A model generated the notes under the pieces. It did not search any database. It was not told the DNA's origin and was given only the letters and a program-made list of their open reading frames with translations. From Prevotellamassilia sp. (GTDB taxonomy: Bacteria > Bacteroidota > Bacteroidia > Bacteroidales > Bacteroidaceae), in the NCBI GenBank assembly GCA_018383375.1, contig JAHAWW010000237.1:1-43176 (forward strand): a DNA stretch of 43,176 bases. The letters are read 5' to 3'. Positions 1 through 10,471 of the stretch are shown here, in pieces (position 1 is the stretch's first letter; each line of letters begins with the position of its first letter). The position numbers and the translations under genes were made by a program.

Positions 1-2
1 TG

Positions 3-1490
3 GTGACGGAAATCAACGCGGGACGTGGCATGGAGTTTTTTATGGTCGGACTGCCCGACAACGCCGTGAGAGAAAGCCGTCTGCGCGTATATGGCGCACT
101 GGCCAACTCGGGCTACCACCTGCCACAACGCAGCGTAACCATCAACTTTGCTCCTGCCGACGTGCGTAAAGAAGGCTCAAGCTATGACCTACCATTGGCC
201 ATCGGACTGCTCGCCGCCACTGAACTGCTCGAGAGCAACAAACTGCAACGGGGTATGTTTGTCGGCGAATTGGGCCTCGACGGCAGTTTAAGACCGGTCA
301 AAGGAGCCTTGCCCATAGCCATCAAGGCCAGAGAAATGGGGTTTGACTTCCTCATTCTGCCCGAACGAAACGCTCGCGAAGCCGCCGTGGTGAACCAACT
401 AAAGGTGTATGGCGCACAACGGCTCAACGACGTGGTAGATTTCCTGCAAGACCAAAACGACTTGCAGCCGCTCGAAGTGGACACCCGCGCAGAGTTTTAT
501 GCCGCTCAACAAAACTGCGGCCCGGACTTTATCGACGTGAAAGGACAAGAACAGGTGAAACGCGCCTGTGAAGTGGCCGCTGCCGGCGGACACAACCTGT
601 TGCTCATAGGCAGCCCCGGTTGTGGCAAAAGCATGATGGCCAAACGCATCCCTTCCATTCTGCCTCAACTGACTCTGAGCGAAAGTCTTGAGACCACACA
701 AATCCACTCTGTAGCCGGTAAACTGGGGGCGAACGCTTCGCTCATCGCCCAAAGACCGTTTCGCAGTCCACACCACACCATCTCTGACGTGGCGCTCATT
801 GGTGGTGGCGCCAACTTTCAACCCGGCGAAATCAGTTTGGCCCACAACGGCGTGCTTTTTCTCGACGAATTGCCAGAGTTCAGTCGCGCCGCTCTTGAGA
901 CGATGCGCCAACCGCTCGAAGACCGACAAATCACGATTTCACGCGTAAAATACAGTGCCACGTTGCCATGCTCGTTTATGCTCGTGGCCTCAATGAACCC
1001 CTGCCCCTGCGGCTACCACGGGCACCCCAGCCATGAGTGCACATGCAGTCCGGGACAGATACAACGCTATATGAGCAAAGTGTCAGGCCCGTTGCTTGAC
1101 CGCATCGACATTCAGGTTGAAGTGGATCCTGTGTCGGTGAGCGAACTGAACGCTGCGCCAAGAGGCGAGTCGAGCGAAGCCATCAGAGCGCGTGTAATGA
1201 AAGCCAGAAACATTCAAACGGCACGCTTTGAGGGCATCAAAGGCGTACACTGCAACGCACAAATGAGTGCCTCACAGCTCAACCAATTTGCCTGTCTCGA
1301 CCAAACGGCTTCGACTCAACTGGAAAAGGCCATGACACGGCTCGGGCTCTCAGCCCGCGCCTATGAGCGCATCCTCAAAGTGGCCCGCACCATAGCCGAC
1401 CTCGACGGCTCAGACCTCATCACCTCGGCTCATATCGGCGAAGCCGTGAGCTATCGCAACCTTGACCGCAGCGATTGGATGGAACGGTGA
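3..1490 (+). CDS. comM: YifB/ComM family Mg-chelatase-like AAA+ ATPase (5' end truncated by window)
   Basis: ORF with Walker A GSPGCGKSMMAKR, FRSPHHTISDVALIGGG, NGVLFLDELPEF and C-terminal ChlI-like region. The N-terminal residues usual for this family are missing at the window edge. Confidence 0.93.
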   Translation: MTEINAGRGMEFFMVGLPDNAVRESRLRVYGALANSGYHLPQRSVTINFAPADVRKEGSSYDLPLAIGLLAATELLESNKLQRGMFVGELGLDGSLRPVKGALPIAIKAREMGFDFLILPERNAREAAVVNQLKVYGAQRLNDVVDFLQDQNDLQPLEVDTRAEFYAAQQNCGPDFIDVKGQEQVKRACEVAAAGGHNLLLIGSPGCGKSMMAKRIPSILPQLTLSESLETTQIHSVAGKLGANASLIAQRPFRSPHHTISDVALIGGGANFQPGEISLAHNGVLFLDELPEFSRAALETMRQPLEDRQITISRVKYSATLPCSFMLVASMNPCPCGYHGHPSHECTCSPGQIQRYMSKVSGPLLDRIDIQVEVDPVSVSELNAAPRGESSEAIRARVMKARNIQTARFEGIKGVHCNAQMSASQLNQFACLDQTASTQLEKAMTRLGLSARAYERILKVARTIADLDGSDLITSAHIGEAVSYRNLDRSDWMER

Positions 1491-1566
1491 GGCCTTTACA
1501 CAAACTTTAATACATGTTTTTTGTCCCGACACTCGCCTTGCACTAAATTCGCATTATATATAATAT

Positions 1567-2844
1567 ATGAGAGTAGTAATCGTCAACACGTCCGACATTG
1601 TCGGTGGAGCTGCCATCGCCGCCAACCGGCTCTTGCGCGCACTCAACAGGAACGGCGTAGAGGCTTCAATGCTTGTGAGAGACAAAAAGACCAACAATCC
1701 TCGTGTGGAGCAGTTGCCGCCATCGCCTCTGAGACGAGCTAAGTTTGTGGCCGAAAGAGCACAAATCTATCTGAAAAACGGATGGAGCAAAAACAATCTC
1801 TTTGGCATAGACATCTTCGCCTTAGGTAACGACATTGCCGACCTGCCCTCAGTGAAACGCGCCGATGTGGTGCACCTGCACTGGGTGAACCAAGCAATGC
1901 TCTCTTTTCGCACACTCGAGAAACTAATGGCAACGGGTAAACGCGTGGTGTGGACAATGCACGATATGTGGCCCTTTACGGGCATTTGTCACTGCACCAC
2001 AGATTGCACCCACTGGCGGCAAAACTCTGAAACGGGCTGCCAGATGTGCCCCCTGCTAAACAAGCCAGGCACACACGATCTCTCGGCCCAAATTTTTGCC
2101 AAAAAACAACGTTTCTTCGCCCAACACCAAATCACTATGGTGGGCTGCAGCCGATGGATTGCACAAATGGCCGCTGAGTCGAAATTGTTGCAGGGACAAA
2201 AGATTTGCAGCATACCCAATCCGCTCGACACGCAATTCTACTGCTCTGACGACAAAACGGCTGAACGCCAAAAATTGGGTTTACCCCTTGACAAGACGCT
2301 CATCTTTTTTGCTGCTTATAAAGCCACCGACAAAAATAAGGGTATTGACTATCTCAAAGAGGCCCTCGAATTGCTGGCCCAACAAAACCCGCAATCGATA
2401 GAAGAAGTGGCTGTCGTTGTGGCCGGCTATGAAGCCGAACAACTCAAAGACACTATGGCTGTGCCGGTGATACCGGTGGGGTTCATTGGCGACAGCACGA
2501 CGATGAGGCAGTATTATCGCGCCTCAGACCTATTGGCCATGCCCACGCTGATAGACAATCTGCCCAACACAATTGCCGAAGCCTCGGCGTGTGAGTTGCC
2601 GGTGGTGGCATTCAGTGTGGGTGGTGTGCCGCAAATGATTGACCACGACAAGACCGGCATGTTGGTGCGCTATAAAGATTCCGTCCATTTGGCAGAATGT
2701 TTGAACAAAATGATCCATCAGACAGACAGAGATGCCATGGGAAAAGCCGCACGCCAAAAAGCCATTCACGATTACTCCGAGCAAGCCGTAGCCGAGAGCT
2801 ATCTGAGAGTCTACGAAGAATGCCTCAACCAACCACAACGATAA
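1567..2844 (+). CDS. Glycosyltransferase family 4 (GT-B)
   Basis: N-terminal VNTSDIVGGAAIAANRLLRAL, Cys-rich TMHDMWPFTGICHCTTDC segment, C-terminal MPTLIDNLPNTIAEASACELPVVAFSVGGVPQMI motif. Confidence 0.9.
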   Translation: MRVVIVNTSDIVGGAAIAANRLLRALNRNGVEASMLVRDKKTNNPRVEQLPPSPLRRAKFVAERAQIYLKNGWSKNNLFGIDIFALGNDIADLPSVKRADVVHLHWVNQAMLSFRTLEKLMATGKRVVWTMHDMWPFTGICHCTTDCTHWRQNSETGCQMCPLLNKPGTHDLSAQIFAKKQRFFAQHQITMVGCSRWIAQMAAESKLLQGQKICSIPNPLDTQFYCSDDKTAERQKLGLPLDKTLIFFAAYKATDKNKGIDYLKEALELLAQQNPQSIEEVAVVVAGYEAEQLKDTMAVPVIPVGFIGDSTTMRQYYRASDLLAMPTLIDNLPNTIAEASACELPVVAFSVGGVPQMIDHDKTGMLVRYKDSVHLAECLNKMIHQTDRDAMGKAARQKAIHDYSEQAVAESYLRVYEECLNQPQR

Positions 2845-2911
2845 TCCAACTGACAAATCATTTCATAATCACAAATCAAAAACTGCCACAACAAAAAGTG
2901 GCACAACAAAA

Positions 2912-3703
2912 ATGTCTGAACCTCCGCTAAAAATCACCGTGGCTACGGTGACTTATAACGCAGCCGAACTCATTGAAAAAACAATTGCTTCTGTTGAAAA
3001 GCAAGACTATCCCCACGTGGAGCATCTCATCATTGACGGCAACTCGCAAGACAAAACACTCGAAGCCGTACACCACTATCAAGAACGCAACAGCATTGCC
3101 GGTGTACCACACGAAGTGAACTGCCTGAGCGAGCCTGACCACGGACTCTATGATGCTATGAATAAGGCCATCGACATGGCCACGGGCGACTACATCGTTT
3201 TTCTTAATGCCGGCGACACTTTCCACGAAAACACCACTCTGTCGAAAATCGCCGCCGCAGCCGAGCGCTATGGCGAAACTCACCCGGCCGTCATCTATGG
3301 TCACACGGACATCGTAGATGGCGAAGGAAACTTTTTGCGCCATCGCCGCCTATCTCCGCCACAACGTCTGACATGGCGCTCTTTCGCCTCGGGTATGTTG
3401 GTGTGTCATCAAGCCTTTTATGCCCGTACCGACTTGGCCAAAGCCAATCCCTACAATCTCAAATACCGTTTCTCGGCCGACTTCGACTGGTGTATACGCA
3501 TCATGAGAGAGGCTAAACGCAAGAAACTGCCTCTGGCCAACGCGCAGATTGTCGTGGCTGACTACCTCAACGAAGGTATGACCACCAAAAACCACAAAGC
3601 GTCGCTGCGTGAACGCTTCAACATTATGACACATCACTACGGCATCTTCATCACCCTCTTCCAACATCTTTGGTTTGTGGTGAGAAACGTCGTGAAGAAA
3701 TGA
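2912..3703 (+). CDS. Glycosyltransferase family 2 (GT-A)
   Basis: ITVATVTYNAAELIEKTIASVEKQDYPHVEHLIIDGNSQDKT and NAGD motif typical of GT2. Confidence 0.9.
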   Translation: MSEPPLKITVATVTYNAAELIEKTIASVEKQDYPHVEHLIIDGNSQDKTLEAVHHYQERNSIAGVPHEVNCLSEPDHGLYDAMNKAIDMATGDYIVFLNAGDTFHENTTLSKIAAAAERYGETHPAVIYGHTDIVDGEGNFLRHRRLSPPQRLTWRSFASGMLVCHQAFYARTDLAKANPYNLKYRFSADFDWCIRIMREAKRKKLPLANAQIVVADYLNEGMTTKNHKASLRERFNIMTHHYGIFITLFQHLWFVVRNVVKK

Positions 3704-3710
3704 AGCAGGT

Positions 3711-4199
3711 ATGGCTAAGACGCAACAAAGCCTGACAGCTGACACGGCCTATCAAAGGGCGGCCGCCCGCTGTGCCACGACAGAATACGCCCCGAACTAT
3801 TGGATGGAAAAATTCATTGCCGGCGGACTAAATCGAGATGAGGCAGAGCTTGTCGTGAAACGGCTGAAAAAGGAAGGCTTCATAGACGAGGCAAGATTTG
3901 CCCGAGCTTTCGTCCACGACAAAAGCGCCTACAACCATTGGGGACCCCTCAAAATTAAACAAGCCCTCATAGCCAAAGGCATTGACGCTACGCTGGCCGA
4001 TGAAGCCCTTAGCACCTTGTCGGCAGAAGGCCAAAACGATACCCTTAAGCACCTGCTCTGTCAGAAAAACCGCTCGCTGAAAGCCAATTCTGCCTATGAG
4101 CGACGGATGAAGTTGGCTCGCTTTGCCGCCGGACGCGGCTTTGCACCAAGCGAAATATTCAAAACACTCGATAAACTTGGACTTCAAGACGAAGATTAG
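3711..4199 (+). CDS. recX: Regulatory protein RecX
   Basis: Length ~162 aa; LKKEGFIDEARFARAFVHDKSAYNHWGPLKIKQALIAKGI matches RecX helical repeats. Confidence 0.85.
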   Translation: MAKTQQSLTADTAYQRAAARCATTEYAPNYWMEKFIAGGLNRDEAELVVKRLKKEGFIDEARFARAFVHDKSAYNHWGPLKIKQALIAKGIDATLADEALSTLSAEGQNDTLKHLLCQKNRSLKANSAYERRMKLARFAAGRGFAPSEIFKTLDKLGLQDED

Positions 4200-4207
4200 A
4201 CCTTAAT

Positions 4208-5530
4208 ATGAGCAAACTCTATATCGAAACCTACGGCTGCCAAATGAATGTGGCCGACAGCGAAGTGGTGGCCTCTGTGATGCGGATGGCCGGCTACGAA
4301 ACTTGCCAAAACATTGAGGAAGCCGACGCCGTGTTTCTCAACACTTGTTCGGTGAGAGACAACGCCGAACAGAAAATCATTCACCGCCTGGAAGCGCTGC
4401 ACGCCCTAAGGCGTAAAGGACGTCGACTCATCATCGGTGTATTGGGCTGTATGGCTGAGCGCGTCAAAGACGACTTGCTCAACAAACACCACGCCGACCT
4501 CGTGGCCGGTCCCGACGCTTACCTGTCACTGCCCGACCTGATTGCCCAAGCCGAAGGCGGACATAAAGCCATTAACATTGAACTGTCAACGACTGAGACC
4601 TACCGCGACATCGTGCCTGAACGTGTGTGTGGCAGCCATGTCTCAGGATTTGTCAGCATTATGCGCGGCTGCAACAACTTCTGCCATTATTGCATTGTGC
4701 CTTATACGCGTGGCCGTGAGCGGTCGCGTGATGTGGAGAGTATCTTGACTGAGGTGAAAGATTTGGCCTCACGCGGCTATAAGGAGGTGACTCTTTTGGG
4801 CCAAAACGTCAACTCTTATCGCGCTGTCGCTGCCGATGGGAAAGAAACAGACTTTGCCGACTTGCTCCGACTTGTGGCTCAAACCGTACCGGAGATGCGC
4901 ATACGTTTCTCCACAAGCCATCCCAAAGACATGAGCGACAAGACGCTTCATGTCATCGCCGAAGAGCCTAACGTGTGCCGCCACATTCACCTGCCTGTGC
5001 AAAGCGGTTCAGACCGCATCCTTAAATTGATGAACCGCAAATATACTCGCGAGTGGTATCTGTCGCGGGTAGAGGCCATCAAGCGCATCATTCCCGACTG
5101 CGGACTCTCCACTGATATCTTTGCCGGCTATTGTTCGGAAACAGAAGAAGACCACCAACTATCGCTCAGCCTAATGAAAACCTGCGCCTACGACTCGGCT
5201 TTTATGTTCAAATATAGCGAGCGACCTGGCACATACGCCTCCAAGCATCTTCCCGACGACGTGAGCGACGACGTCAAGACCCGGCGTCTTGAAGAACTTA
5301 TTGCTTTGCAAAACGAGCTATCACGGGAAAGCAACGCACGCTGTGTAGGCAAAGTCTATGAGGTGTTGATTGAAGGCACTTCAAAACGCTCACGCGAACA
5401 ACTCTTCGGGCGCACCGAACAAAACAGAGTGGTGGTGTTCGACCGCGGCACACTGCGCATAGGCCAATACGCCAAAGTGCGCATCACCGAGTCGTCATCC
5501 GCCACGCTGAAGGGCGAGGTGGTGGAGTAA
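4208..5530 (+). CDS. miaB: tRNA-2-methylthio-N6-dimethylallyladenosine synthase MiaB
   Basis: YIETYGCQMNVADSEVV N-terminus, radical SAM motif RGCNNFCHYCIVPYTRGRERSR, TRAM-like C-terminus. Confidence 0.95.
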   Translation: MSKLYIETYGCQMNVADSEVVASVMRMAGYETCQNIEEADAVFLNTCSVRDNAEQKIIHRLEALHALRRKGRRLIIGVLGCMAERVKDDLLNKHHADLVAGPDAYLSLPDLIAQAEGGHKAINIELSTTETYRDIVPERVCGSHVSGFVSIMRGCNNFCHYCIVPYTRGRERSRDVESILTEVKDLASRGYKEVTLLGQNVNSYRAVAADGKETDFADLLRLVAQTVPEMRIRFSTSHPKDMSDKTLHVIAEEPNVCRHIHLPVQSGSDRILKLMNRKYTREWYLSRVEAIKRIIPDCGLSTDIFAGYCSETEEDHQLSLSLMKTCAYDSAFMFKYSERPGTYASKHLPDDVSDDVKTRRLEELIALQNELSRESNARCVGKVYEVLIEGTSKRSREQLFGRTEQNRVVVFDRGTLRIGQYAKVRITESSSATLKGEVVE

Positions 5531-5601
5531 ACTGTCACCACACTCCTTATATATAATATATAGGTAGGCGCGTACCATCATTCATTAAACTGTTACTATT
5601 C

Positions 5602-7263
5602 ATGGGAAAGACCATTACCATCCGTTGCAAGAATACCGGTCGAAGCCATAAAGTACCTATAGGCTTCACACTTGAAGAAGTCTATGAGATGCTCGACATT
5701 CATATGCCACTTGGCCCTACGAGTGCGAAAGTCAACAATAAGGTGGAGGGCCTCCACTTTATGTTATTCAACGACAAAGACGTAGAGTTTCTCGACATCA
5801 CCTCTTCGTCGGGCATGCGCACTTATACGCGGTCGCTCTTCTTTGTGCTCTACAAAGCCGTTCGCGACCTTTATCCCTCGGCCAAACTCAGAATAGACAC
5901 ACCGGTGTCTAACGGCTATTATTGCGAACTCGACATTGCCGGTGGCATCACCAATGAGGTGGTCGGCAACCTTAAGGCGAGAATGCAAGAGATTGTCAAA
6001 GCCGATTTATCTTTCCACCGCATCACCTGTCACACCGACGAAGCCATTGCCCGCTTCAAGGCCGACGGACTCGATGACAAAGTGCGTTTGCTCGAAAGTT
6101 TGGGATCGCTCTACACCACCTATTACACACTCGATGACACAGCCGATTATTTTTATGGCTCGTTGCTCATCAAGACCAGCCAGCTGAACCTGTTTGACCT
6201 AATGGCTTATGGTGGCGGACTCTTCTTGCGTTTGCCCGACCCTCATCATCCCGGTAAGTTGCGTCCCTTTGTGGAGCAGCCCAAGATGTTTGATGTGTTC
6301 CGCGAGCAGCATCGCTGGCAAAAAATTCTCGGCATCTCTAACATCGGCACGTTCAACGAGGCTTGCGACAATGGTTATACCAACGAACTCATCAACGTGT
6401 CGGAAGCCTTGCAAGAGAAAAAGTTCAGTCAGATAGCCGACCATATCGCCGCCAACAAAGACATCAAGGTCATTCTCATTGCCGGCCCGTCATCGAGCGG
6501 TAAGACCACCTTCTCAAAACGCCTCTCAGTGCAGCTCATCGCCTCGGGTATGCACCCTGTGCCTATTTCGCTCGACGACTATTTTGTCAATCGTGAAGAC
6601 ACGCCGCGAGACGAAAACGGCGAATATGATTTTGAGCATGTTGAGGCTATGAACATTCCACTATTCAACGCCCAAATGAACGACCTGCTGGCCGGCAAGG
6701 AAGTGGAACTGCCACGCTTCAATTTCCAAACCGGCAGAAGCGAGAAAAGCGGTCAGAAACTGCGGCTCGAGCCTCACACCCTGCTCATCCTCGAAGGCAT
6801 CCATGCGCTCAATCCCGTATTGACCGAAAAGATTGACAACAAGGCCAAATTCAAAATCTATGCGTCGGCACTCACCTCCATATTGCTCGACGATCACAAC
6901 TATATCCCCACTACCGACAATCGCCTCTTGCGTCGCATCGTCCGCGACTACAAATACCGTGGATATAGCGCCGAAGAAACCATACGTCGCTGGCCGGCAG
7001 TGAGAGCCGGTGAAGAGAAGTGGATATTTCCTTTCCAAGAGCAAGCCGACGTGATGATCAACACGGCATTGATGTTTGAGCTGGCCGCCTTGCGCTCACA
7101 GGCCCTGCCTCTGCTCGAACAAGTACCCGAGAACGTACCCGAATATTCCGAAGCCTATCGGTTGCGCAAGTTCCTGCATTATCTCAAACCCATCTCTACA
7201 GAAGGGCTGCCGCCCACCTCTCTCTTGCGCGAATTTCTTGGAGGGAGCACATTCAAGTATTAA
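5602..7263 (+). CDS. Nucleoside (uridine-like) kinase with TGS-like N-terminal region
   Basis: GPSSSGKTTFSKRLSVQL P-loop, SLDDYFVNREDTPRDENGEYDFEHVEA, LEGIHALNP; ~553 aa Bacteroidetes-type nucleoside kinase. Confidence 0.88.
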   Translation: MGKTITIRCKNTGRSHKVPIGFTLEEVYEMLDIHMPLGPTSAKVNNKVEGLHFMLFNDKDVEFLDITSSSGMRTYTRSLFFVLYKAVRDLYPSAKLRIDTPVSNGYYCELDIAGGITNEVVGNLKARMQEIVKADLSFHRITCHTDEAIARFKADGLDDKVRLLESLGSLYTTYYTLDDTADYFYGSLLIKTSQLNLFDLMAYGGGLFLRLPDPHHPGKLRPFVEQPKMFDVFREQHRWQKILGISNIGTFNEACDNGYTNELINVSEALQEKKFSQIADHIAANKDIKVILIAGPSSSGKTTFSKRLSVQLIASGMHPVPISLDDYFVNREDTPRDENGEYDFEHVEAMNIPLFNAQMNDLLAGKEVELPRFNFQTGRSEKSGQKLRLEPHTLLILEGIHALNPVLTEKIDNKAKFKIYASALTSILLDDHNYIPTTDNRLLRRIVRDYKYRGYSAEETIRRWPAVRAGEEKWIFPFQEQADVMINTALMFELAALRSQALPLLEQVPENVPEYSEAYRLRKFLHYLKPISTEGLPPTSLLREFLGGSTFKY

Positions 7264-7305
7264 ACGGCACAACCTTTTCCTCTATTCCCCTACGACTATT
7301 CTCTT

Positions 7306-7899
7306 ATGAAACGACTCGTTTTTGCCACCAACAACGCCCACAAGCTCTCTGAAGTCCGCGCAATGGTGGGCGACACCTTTGAAATCTTGAGCCTTGAAGA
7401 CCTGGATTGCCATGACGACATTCCCGAAACGGCCGACACTCTGTCGGGCAACGCTTTGATGAAAGCCGAATATATTGCGGAGAAATACCACGTCAACTGT
7501 TTCGCCGACGACACTGGTCTGGTGGTTGATGCATTGGGCGGCGCGCCCGGCGTGCATACGGCCCGTTATGCCTTTCCCGACCGTCACGACCCTGTGGCCA
7601 ACACCAAGAAACTGCTCGCAGAATTGCAAGGTCAGCCCGACCGGCGTGCGGCTTTCATCACCGCCATCGCCCTCATCATCGACGGCCAAAAACATCTTTT
7701 TGAAGGCCGTGTTGACGGTTTTATTGCCACCGAAGAGCGCGGCACCGAGGGCTTTGGCTACGACCCCGTTTTCATCCCCGAAGACACCGGCAAGACTTTC
7801 GCTGAGTTGGGCGTCGACGCCAAAAACAAAATAAGCCACAGAGCACGTGCCATAGCAAAACTCTGCACTTTTTTGAAAGGCAAGCCTGCCGCTTGCTGA
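7306..7899 (+). CDS. rdgB: RdgB/HAM1 family XTP/dITP diphosphatase
   Basis: [51 protein letters not shown] motifs. Confidence 0.95.
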   Translation: MKRLVFATNNAHKLSEVRAMVGDTFEILSLEDLDCHDDIPETADTLSGNALMKAEYIAEKYHVNCFADDTGLVVDALGGAPGVHTARYAFPDRHDPVANTKKLLAELQGQPDRRAAFITAIALIIDGQKHLFEGRVDGFIATEERGTEGFGYDPVFIPEDTGKTFAELGVDAKNKISHRARAIAKLCTFLKGKPAAC

Positions 7900-7950
7900 C
7901 AATGATTATTGTCTTCCCCCATTTTTTCTCTCCAAGCCCCGTGTGCTGAT

Positions 7951-10332
7951 ATGAAAAAGAAACTGACCCTCCTCTTATGCTGTCTTTTTATGCTGACTTT
8001 AGGCCTCAAAGCCGGCAATGACGTTTGGACGCTCTACCAGGCATTTCACGAAACCGACAGAAACATTCCGGTCACTGCGGCCGACGGCTCTACCACAGTC
8101 TATGCGCTTTATGCCGGCAATCTGCTGACCTACAACGCCACGACCGGCGAGGTGGAACTACTCTCCAAACTCACGGGACTAAGTGGTCAAGGCATTGCCG
8201 CCATAGACTATTCAGCAACGACACATACGCTCGTCTTGGTCTACGACGATTTGGGCATTGACCTTCTGTCTACCCGTAGCGGTGAAATCTGTTATCTCAG
8301 CCATCTGCGCTCAGCCGGCAGCGGCACAGCCACTTTCAATGACCTTACCGTGACGGGCGCCTCGGCCATTATCGCCACCAGTAGCGGCGTGGCTGTGGTC
8401 GACTTGCAGAAGCAGGCCGTTTGGGGGTTCTTCACCACTCCCGGCGCCACAAGCTCAGCAGCTTTAAGTGAAAACGGCATACTCTATGCGGCCACCAGCA
8501 CCGGACTGAAATATGGCGCCCTTTCCGACAATCTTTCAGACCCTGCAGCGTGGAAAATGCTTGCTTCACTCAATCGCATCTCACTGCTTACAGCCGTAGG
8601 TGGATATATCAGCTATGTGAACAGTTCAAGCAGTGGCACCGGACTCTGGCAACTCTCTCAAACTGCCGTCGACACCCCACCCATCACCAACAGGCTATCA
8701 AGCCAAACCTTTACGTCAAGATGGAGCAATGGCAATGAGGCCATCTACACCACGGGCGGTACGGCGGCGTTGGTGTCTGTCCCGACAACCGATGGTGCTA
8801 CGCTTCAAGTCACTCAGACCACAACGCCTTCCGGTCTTCAATACCTCACCCACGGCAACGGCCGCACCTATTGGGCCTCTTGTGCCACAGACGGTCTGCA
8901 ACCTCTCACGCTCAATGCCGACGGCACCCTTCAGCCTACGGGCGAAAAGATTGGCGGCTATGGCCCTATCCGCGACTTGTGCTACTATCTCACCTATGTC
9001 GGCGAGCGGCTCTTAGTGGCCGGCGGCCGTCTTGACCCTTTAGGTGTTTTACACTATCCCGGCACGGTGATGACCTATGAAAACGGTGAATGGGAAGCCT
9101 TTCAAGAGACAGGAATTAAAGAAGAGACTGGTGTGCCCTATCGCGACATCACCCGTATTATACAAGACCCAAACGATGCCAGCCACCATTATGTCTCAGC
9201 TGGCGGCGGTGGGCTCTATGAGTTCCGCAACGGCCAGTTTGTCAACCACTACAGTCTTCACAACTCGCCCCTTCGGTCGGCTGCTACCGACCCCAATCCT
9301 GAGGTGGGCAAGTTCTATGTCCGAGTGGACGGACTCAACTACGACAGCCAAGGCAATCTGTGGATGGTCAATATGGGCACAGACACCATTATCAATATTT
9401 TGCGTGCCGACGGTGAATGGACGCGCCTCTATGTGGAGGCCATAGCGGGCTATCCCACGCTTGAGAAAACCCTATTCGACGCCGACGGCCGTTTTTGGGT
9501 GGCTTCGCGCCGCTGGGCCGGCGACAAACGCGGCGGTCTGTTAGGACTGGATTATGGCGGCACGATGGAGCAAACATCCGACGACGTGGCCAAATACCGC
9601 TACAATGCCTTCAATCAAGACGGCAAGACTTGTGATTTCAGCGAAGGTGTATTTGACATTCTGCTCGACCGCGACGGCAGCATCTGGATGGGCACGGCCA
9701 CGGGTCTCTATGTCATTGAAGACCTCAACGAATGGTTTGGCAACAACTTCAACGTCATCCAAATCAAAGTGCCTCGCAACGACGGCACCAACTATGCCGA
9801 CTATTTGCTCGACGGCGTGGCCGTGTCGGCGCTGGCTCTCGATGGTGCCGGTCGCAAATGGATTGGAACGGCATCCAACGGCCTTTATCTCGTGAGCCAA
9901 GACGGCACCGAGATTCTCCATCATTTTGAAGCCGCTTCATCGCCCTTGCTTTCAGACTGCATCTACGACCTGGCCATCAATCCTGCCACGGGCGAAGTGA
10001 TGATAGCCACCGACGCCGGTCTGTGTGCCTATCAAGGCGATGCCACCGAGCCTTCAAAGCGTCTCGATGCCGACCTGGTGAAAGTCTATCCCAATCCCGT
10101 CCGTCCGGAATATCACGGACGCATCGTGGTGAGCGGTCTGACCGACGGCGCCGACGTCAAGGTGACCACTGCCTCCGGAATAGTTGTGGCGGGCGGCGTT
10201 TCAAACGGCGGCACCTTCGTGTGGGACGGCTGCAACACCAACGGCCGGAGGGTGGCCACAGGAGTCTATTATATTATGGTGAGCACAGCCGACGGCAAGA
10301 AAGGCATAGCCACAAAGATTGTGGTCATATAA
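7951..10332 (+). CDS. porZ: PorZ-like two-component-regulator-propeller protein with type IX secretion C-terminal sorting domain
   Basis: Signal peptide from ATG at 7951 (MKKKLTLLLCCLFMLTLGLKAG), repeated beta-propeller motifs (GSIWMGTATGLYVI, GRKWIGTASNGLYLV), C-terminal VYPNPVRPEYHGRIVVSGLTDGADVKV...GVYYIMVSTADGKKGIATKIVVI. The provided ORF starts further upstream (7909). Confidence 0.75.
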   Translation: MKKKLTLLLCCLFMLTLGLKAGNDVWTLYQAFHETDRNIPVTAADGSTTVYALYAGNLLTYNATTGEVELLSKLTGLSGQGIAAIDYSATTHTLVLVYDDLGIDLLSTRSGEICYLSHLRSAGSGTATFNDLTVTGASAIIATSSGVAVVDLQKQAVWGFFTTPGATSSAALSENGILYAATSTGLKYGALSDNLSDPAAWKMLASLNRISLLTAVGGYISYVNSSSSGTGLWQLSQTAVDTPPITNRLSSQTFTSRWSNGNEAIYTTGGTAALVSVPTTDGATLQVTQTTTPSGLQYLTHGNGRTYWASCATDGLQPLTLNADGTLQPTGEKIGGYGPIRDLCYYLTYVGERLLVAGGRLDPLGVLHYPGTVMTYENGEWEAFQETGIKEETGVPYRDITRIIQDPNDASHHYVSAGGGGLYEFRNGQFVNHYSLHNSPLRSAATDPNPEVGKFYVRVDGLNYDSQGNLWMVNMGTDTIINILRADGEWTRLYVEAIAGYPTLEKTLFDADGRFWVASRRWAGDKRGGLLGLDYGGTMEQTSDDVAKYRYNAFNQDGKTCDFSEGVFDILLDRDGSIWMGTATGLYVIEDLNEWFGNNFNVIQIKVPRNDGTNYADYLLDGVAVSALALDGAGRKWIGTASNGLYLVSQDGTEILHHFEAASSPLLSDCIYDLAINPATGEVMIATDAGLCAYQGDATEPSKRLDADLVKVYPNPVRPEYHGRIVVSGLTDGADVKVTTASGIVVAGGVSNGGTFVWDGCNTNGRRVATGVYYIMVSTADGKKGIATKIVVI

Positions 10333-10369
10333 ACACGCAAAAACAGACTCCGGATGCGCTAAAAAAGGG

Positions 10370-10435
10370 ACTAAATGACCTTTAGTGGGGCTAAAATGAC
10401 CTATTTCAAAGCTTTCTGCAAAAAAAACGCAGAAA
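10370..10435 (+). terminator. Hairpin cluster downstream of porZ-like gene (possible weak terminator)
   Basis: Perfect inverted repeat ACTAAA-TGACC-TTTAGT (10370-10386) and TTTCTGC-A-rich loop-GCAGAAA (10413-10435). Confidence 0.35.
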
Positions 10436-10438
10436 ATA

Positions 10439-10471
10439 TTTGCGAAAATACGCCAACTTAATTTACCTTTG
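10439..10471 (+). promoter_or_regulatory. Bacteroidetes-type promoter for HU gene
   Basis: TTTG (10439-10442), 21-nt spacer, TACCTTTG (10464-10471), matching the -33/-7 TTTG / TAnnTTTG consensus. Confidence 0.65.
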
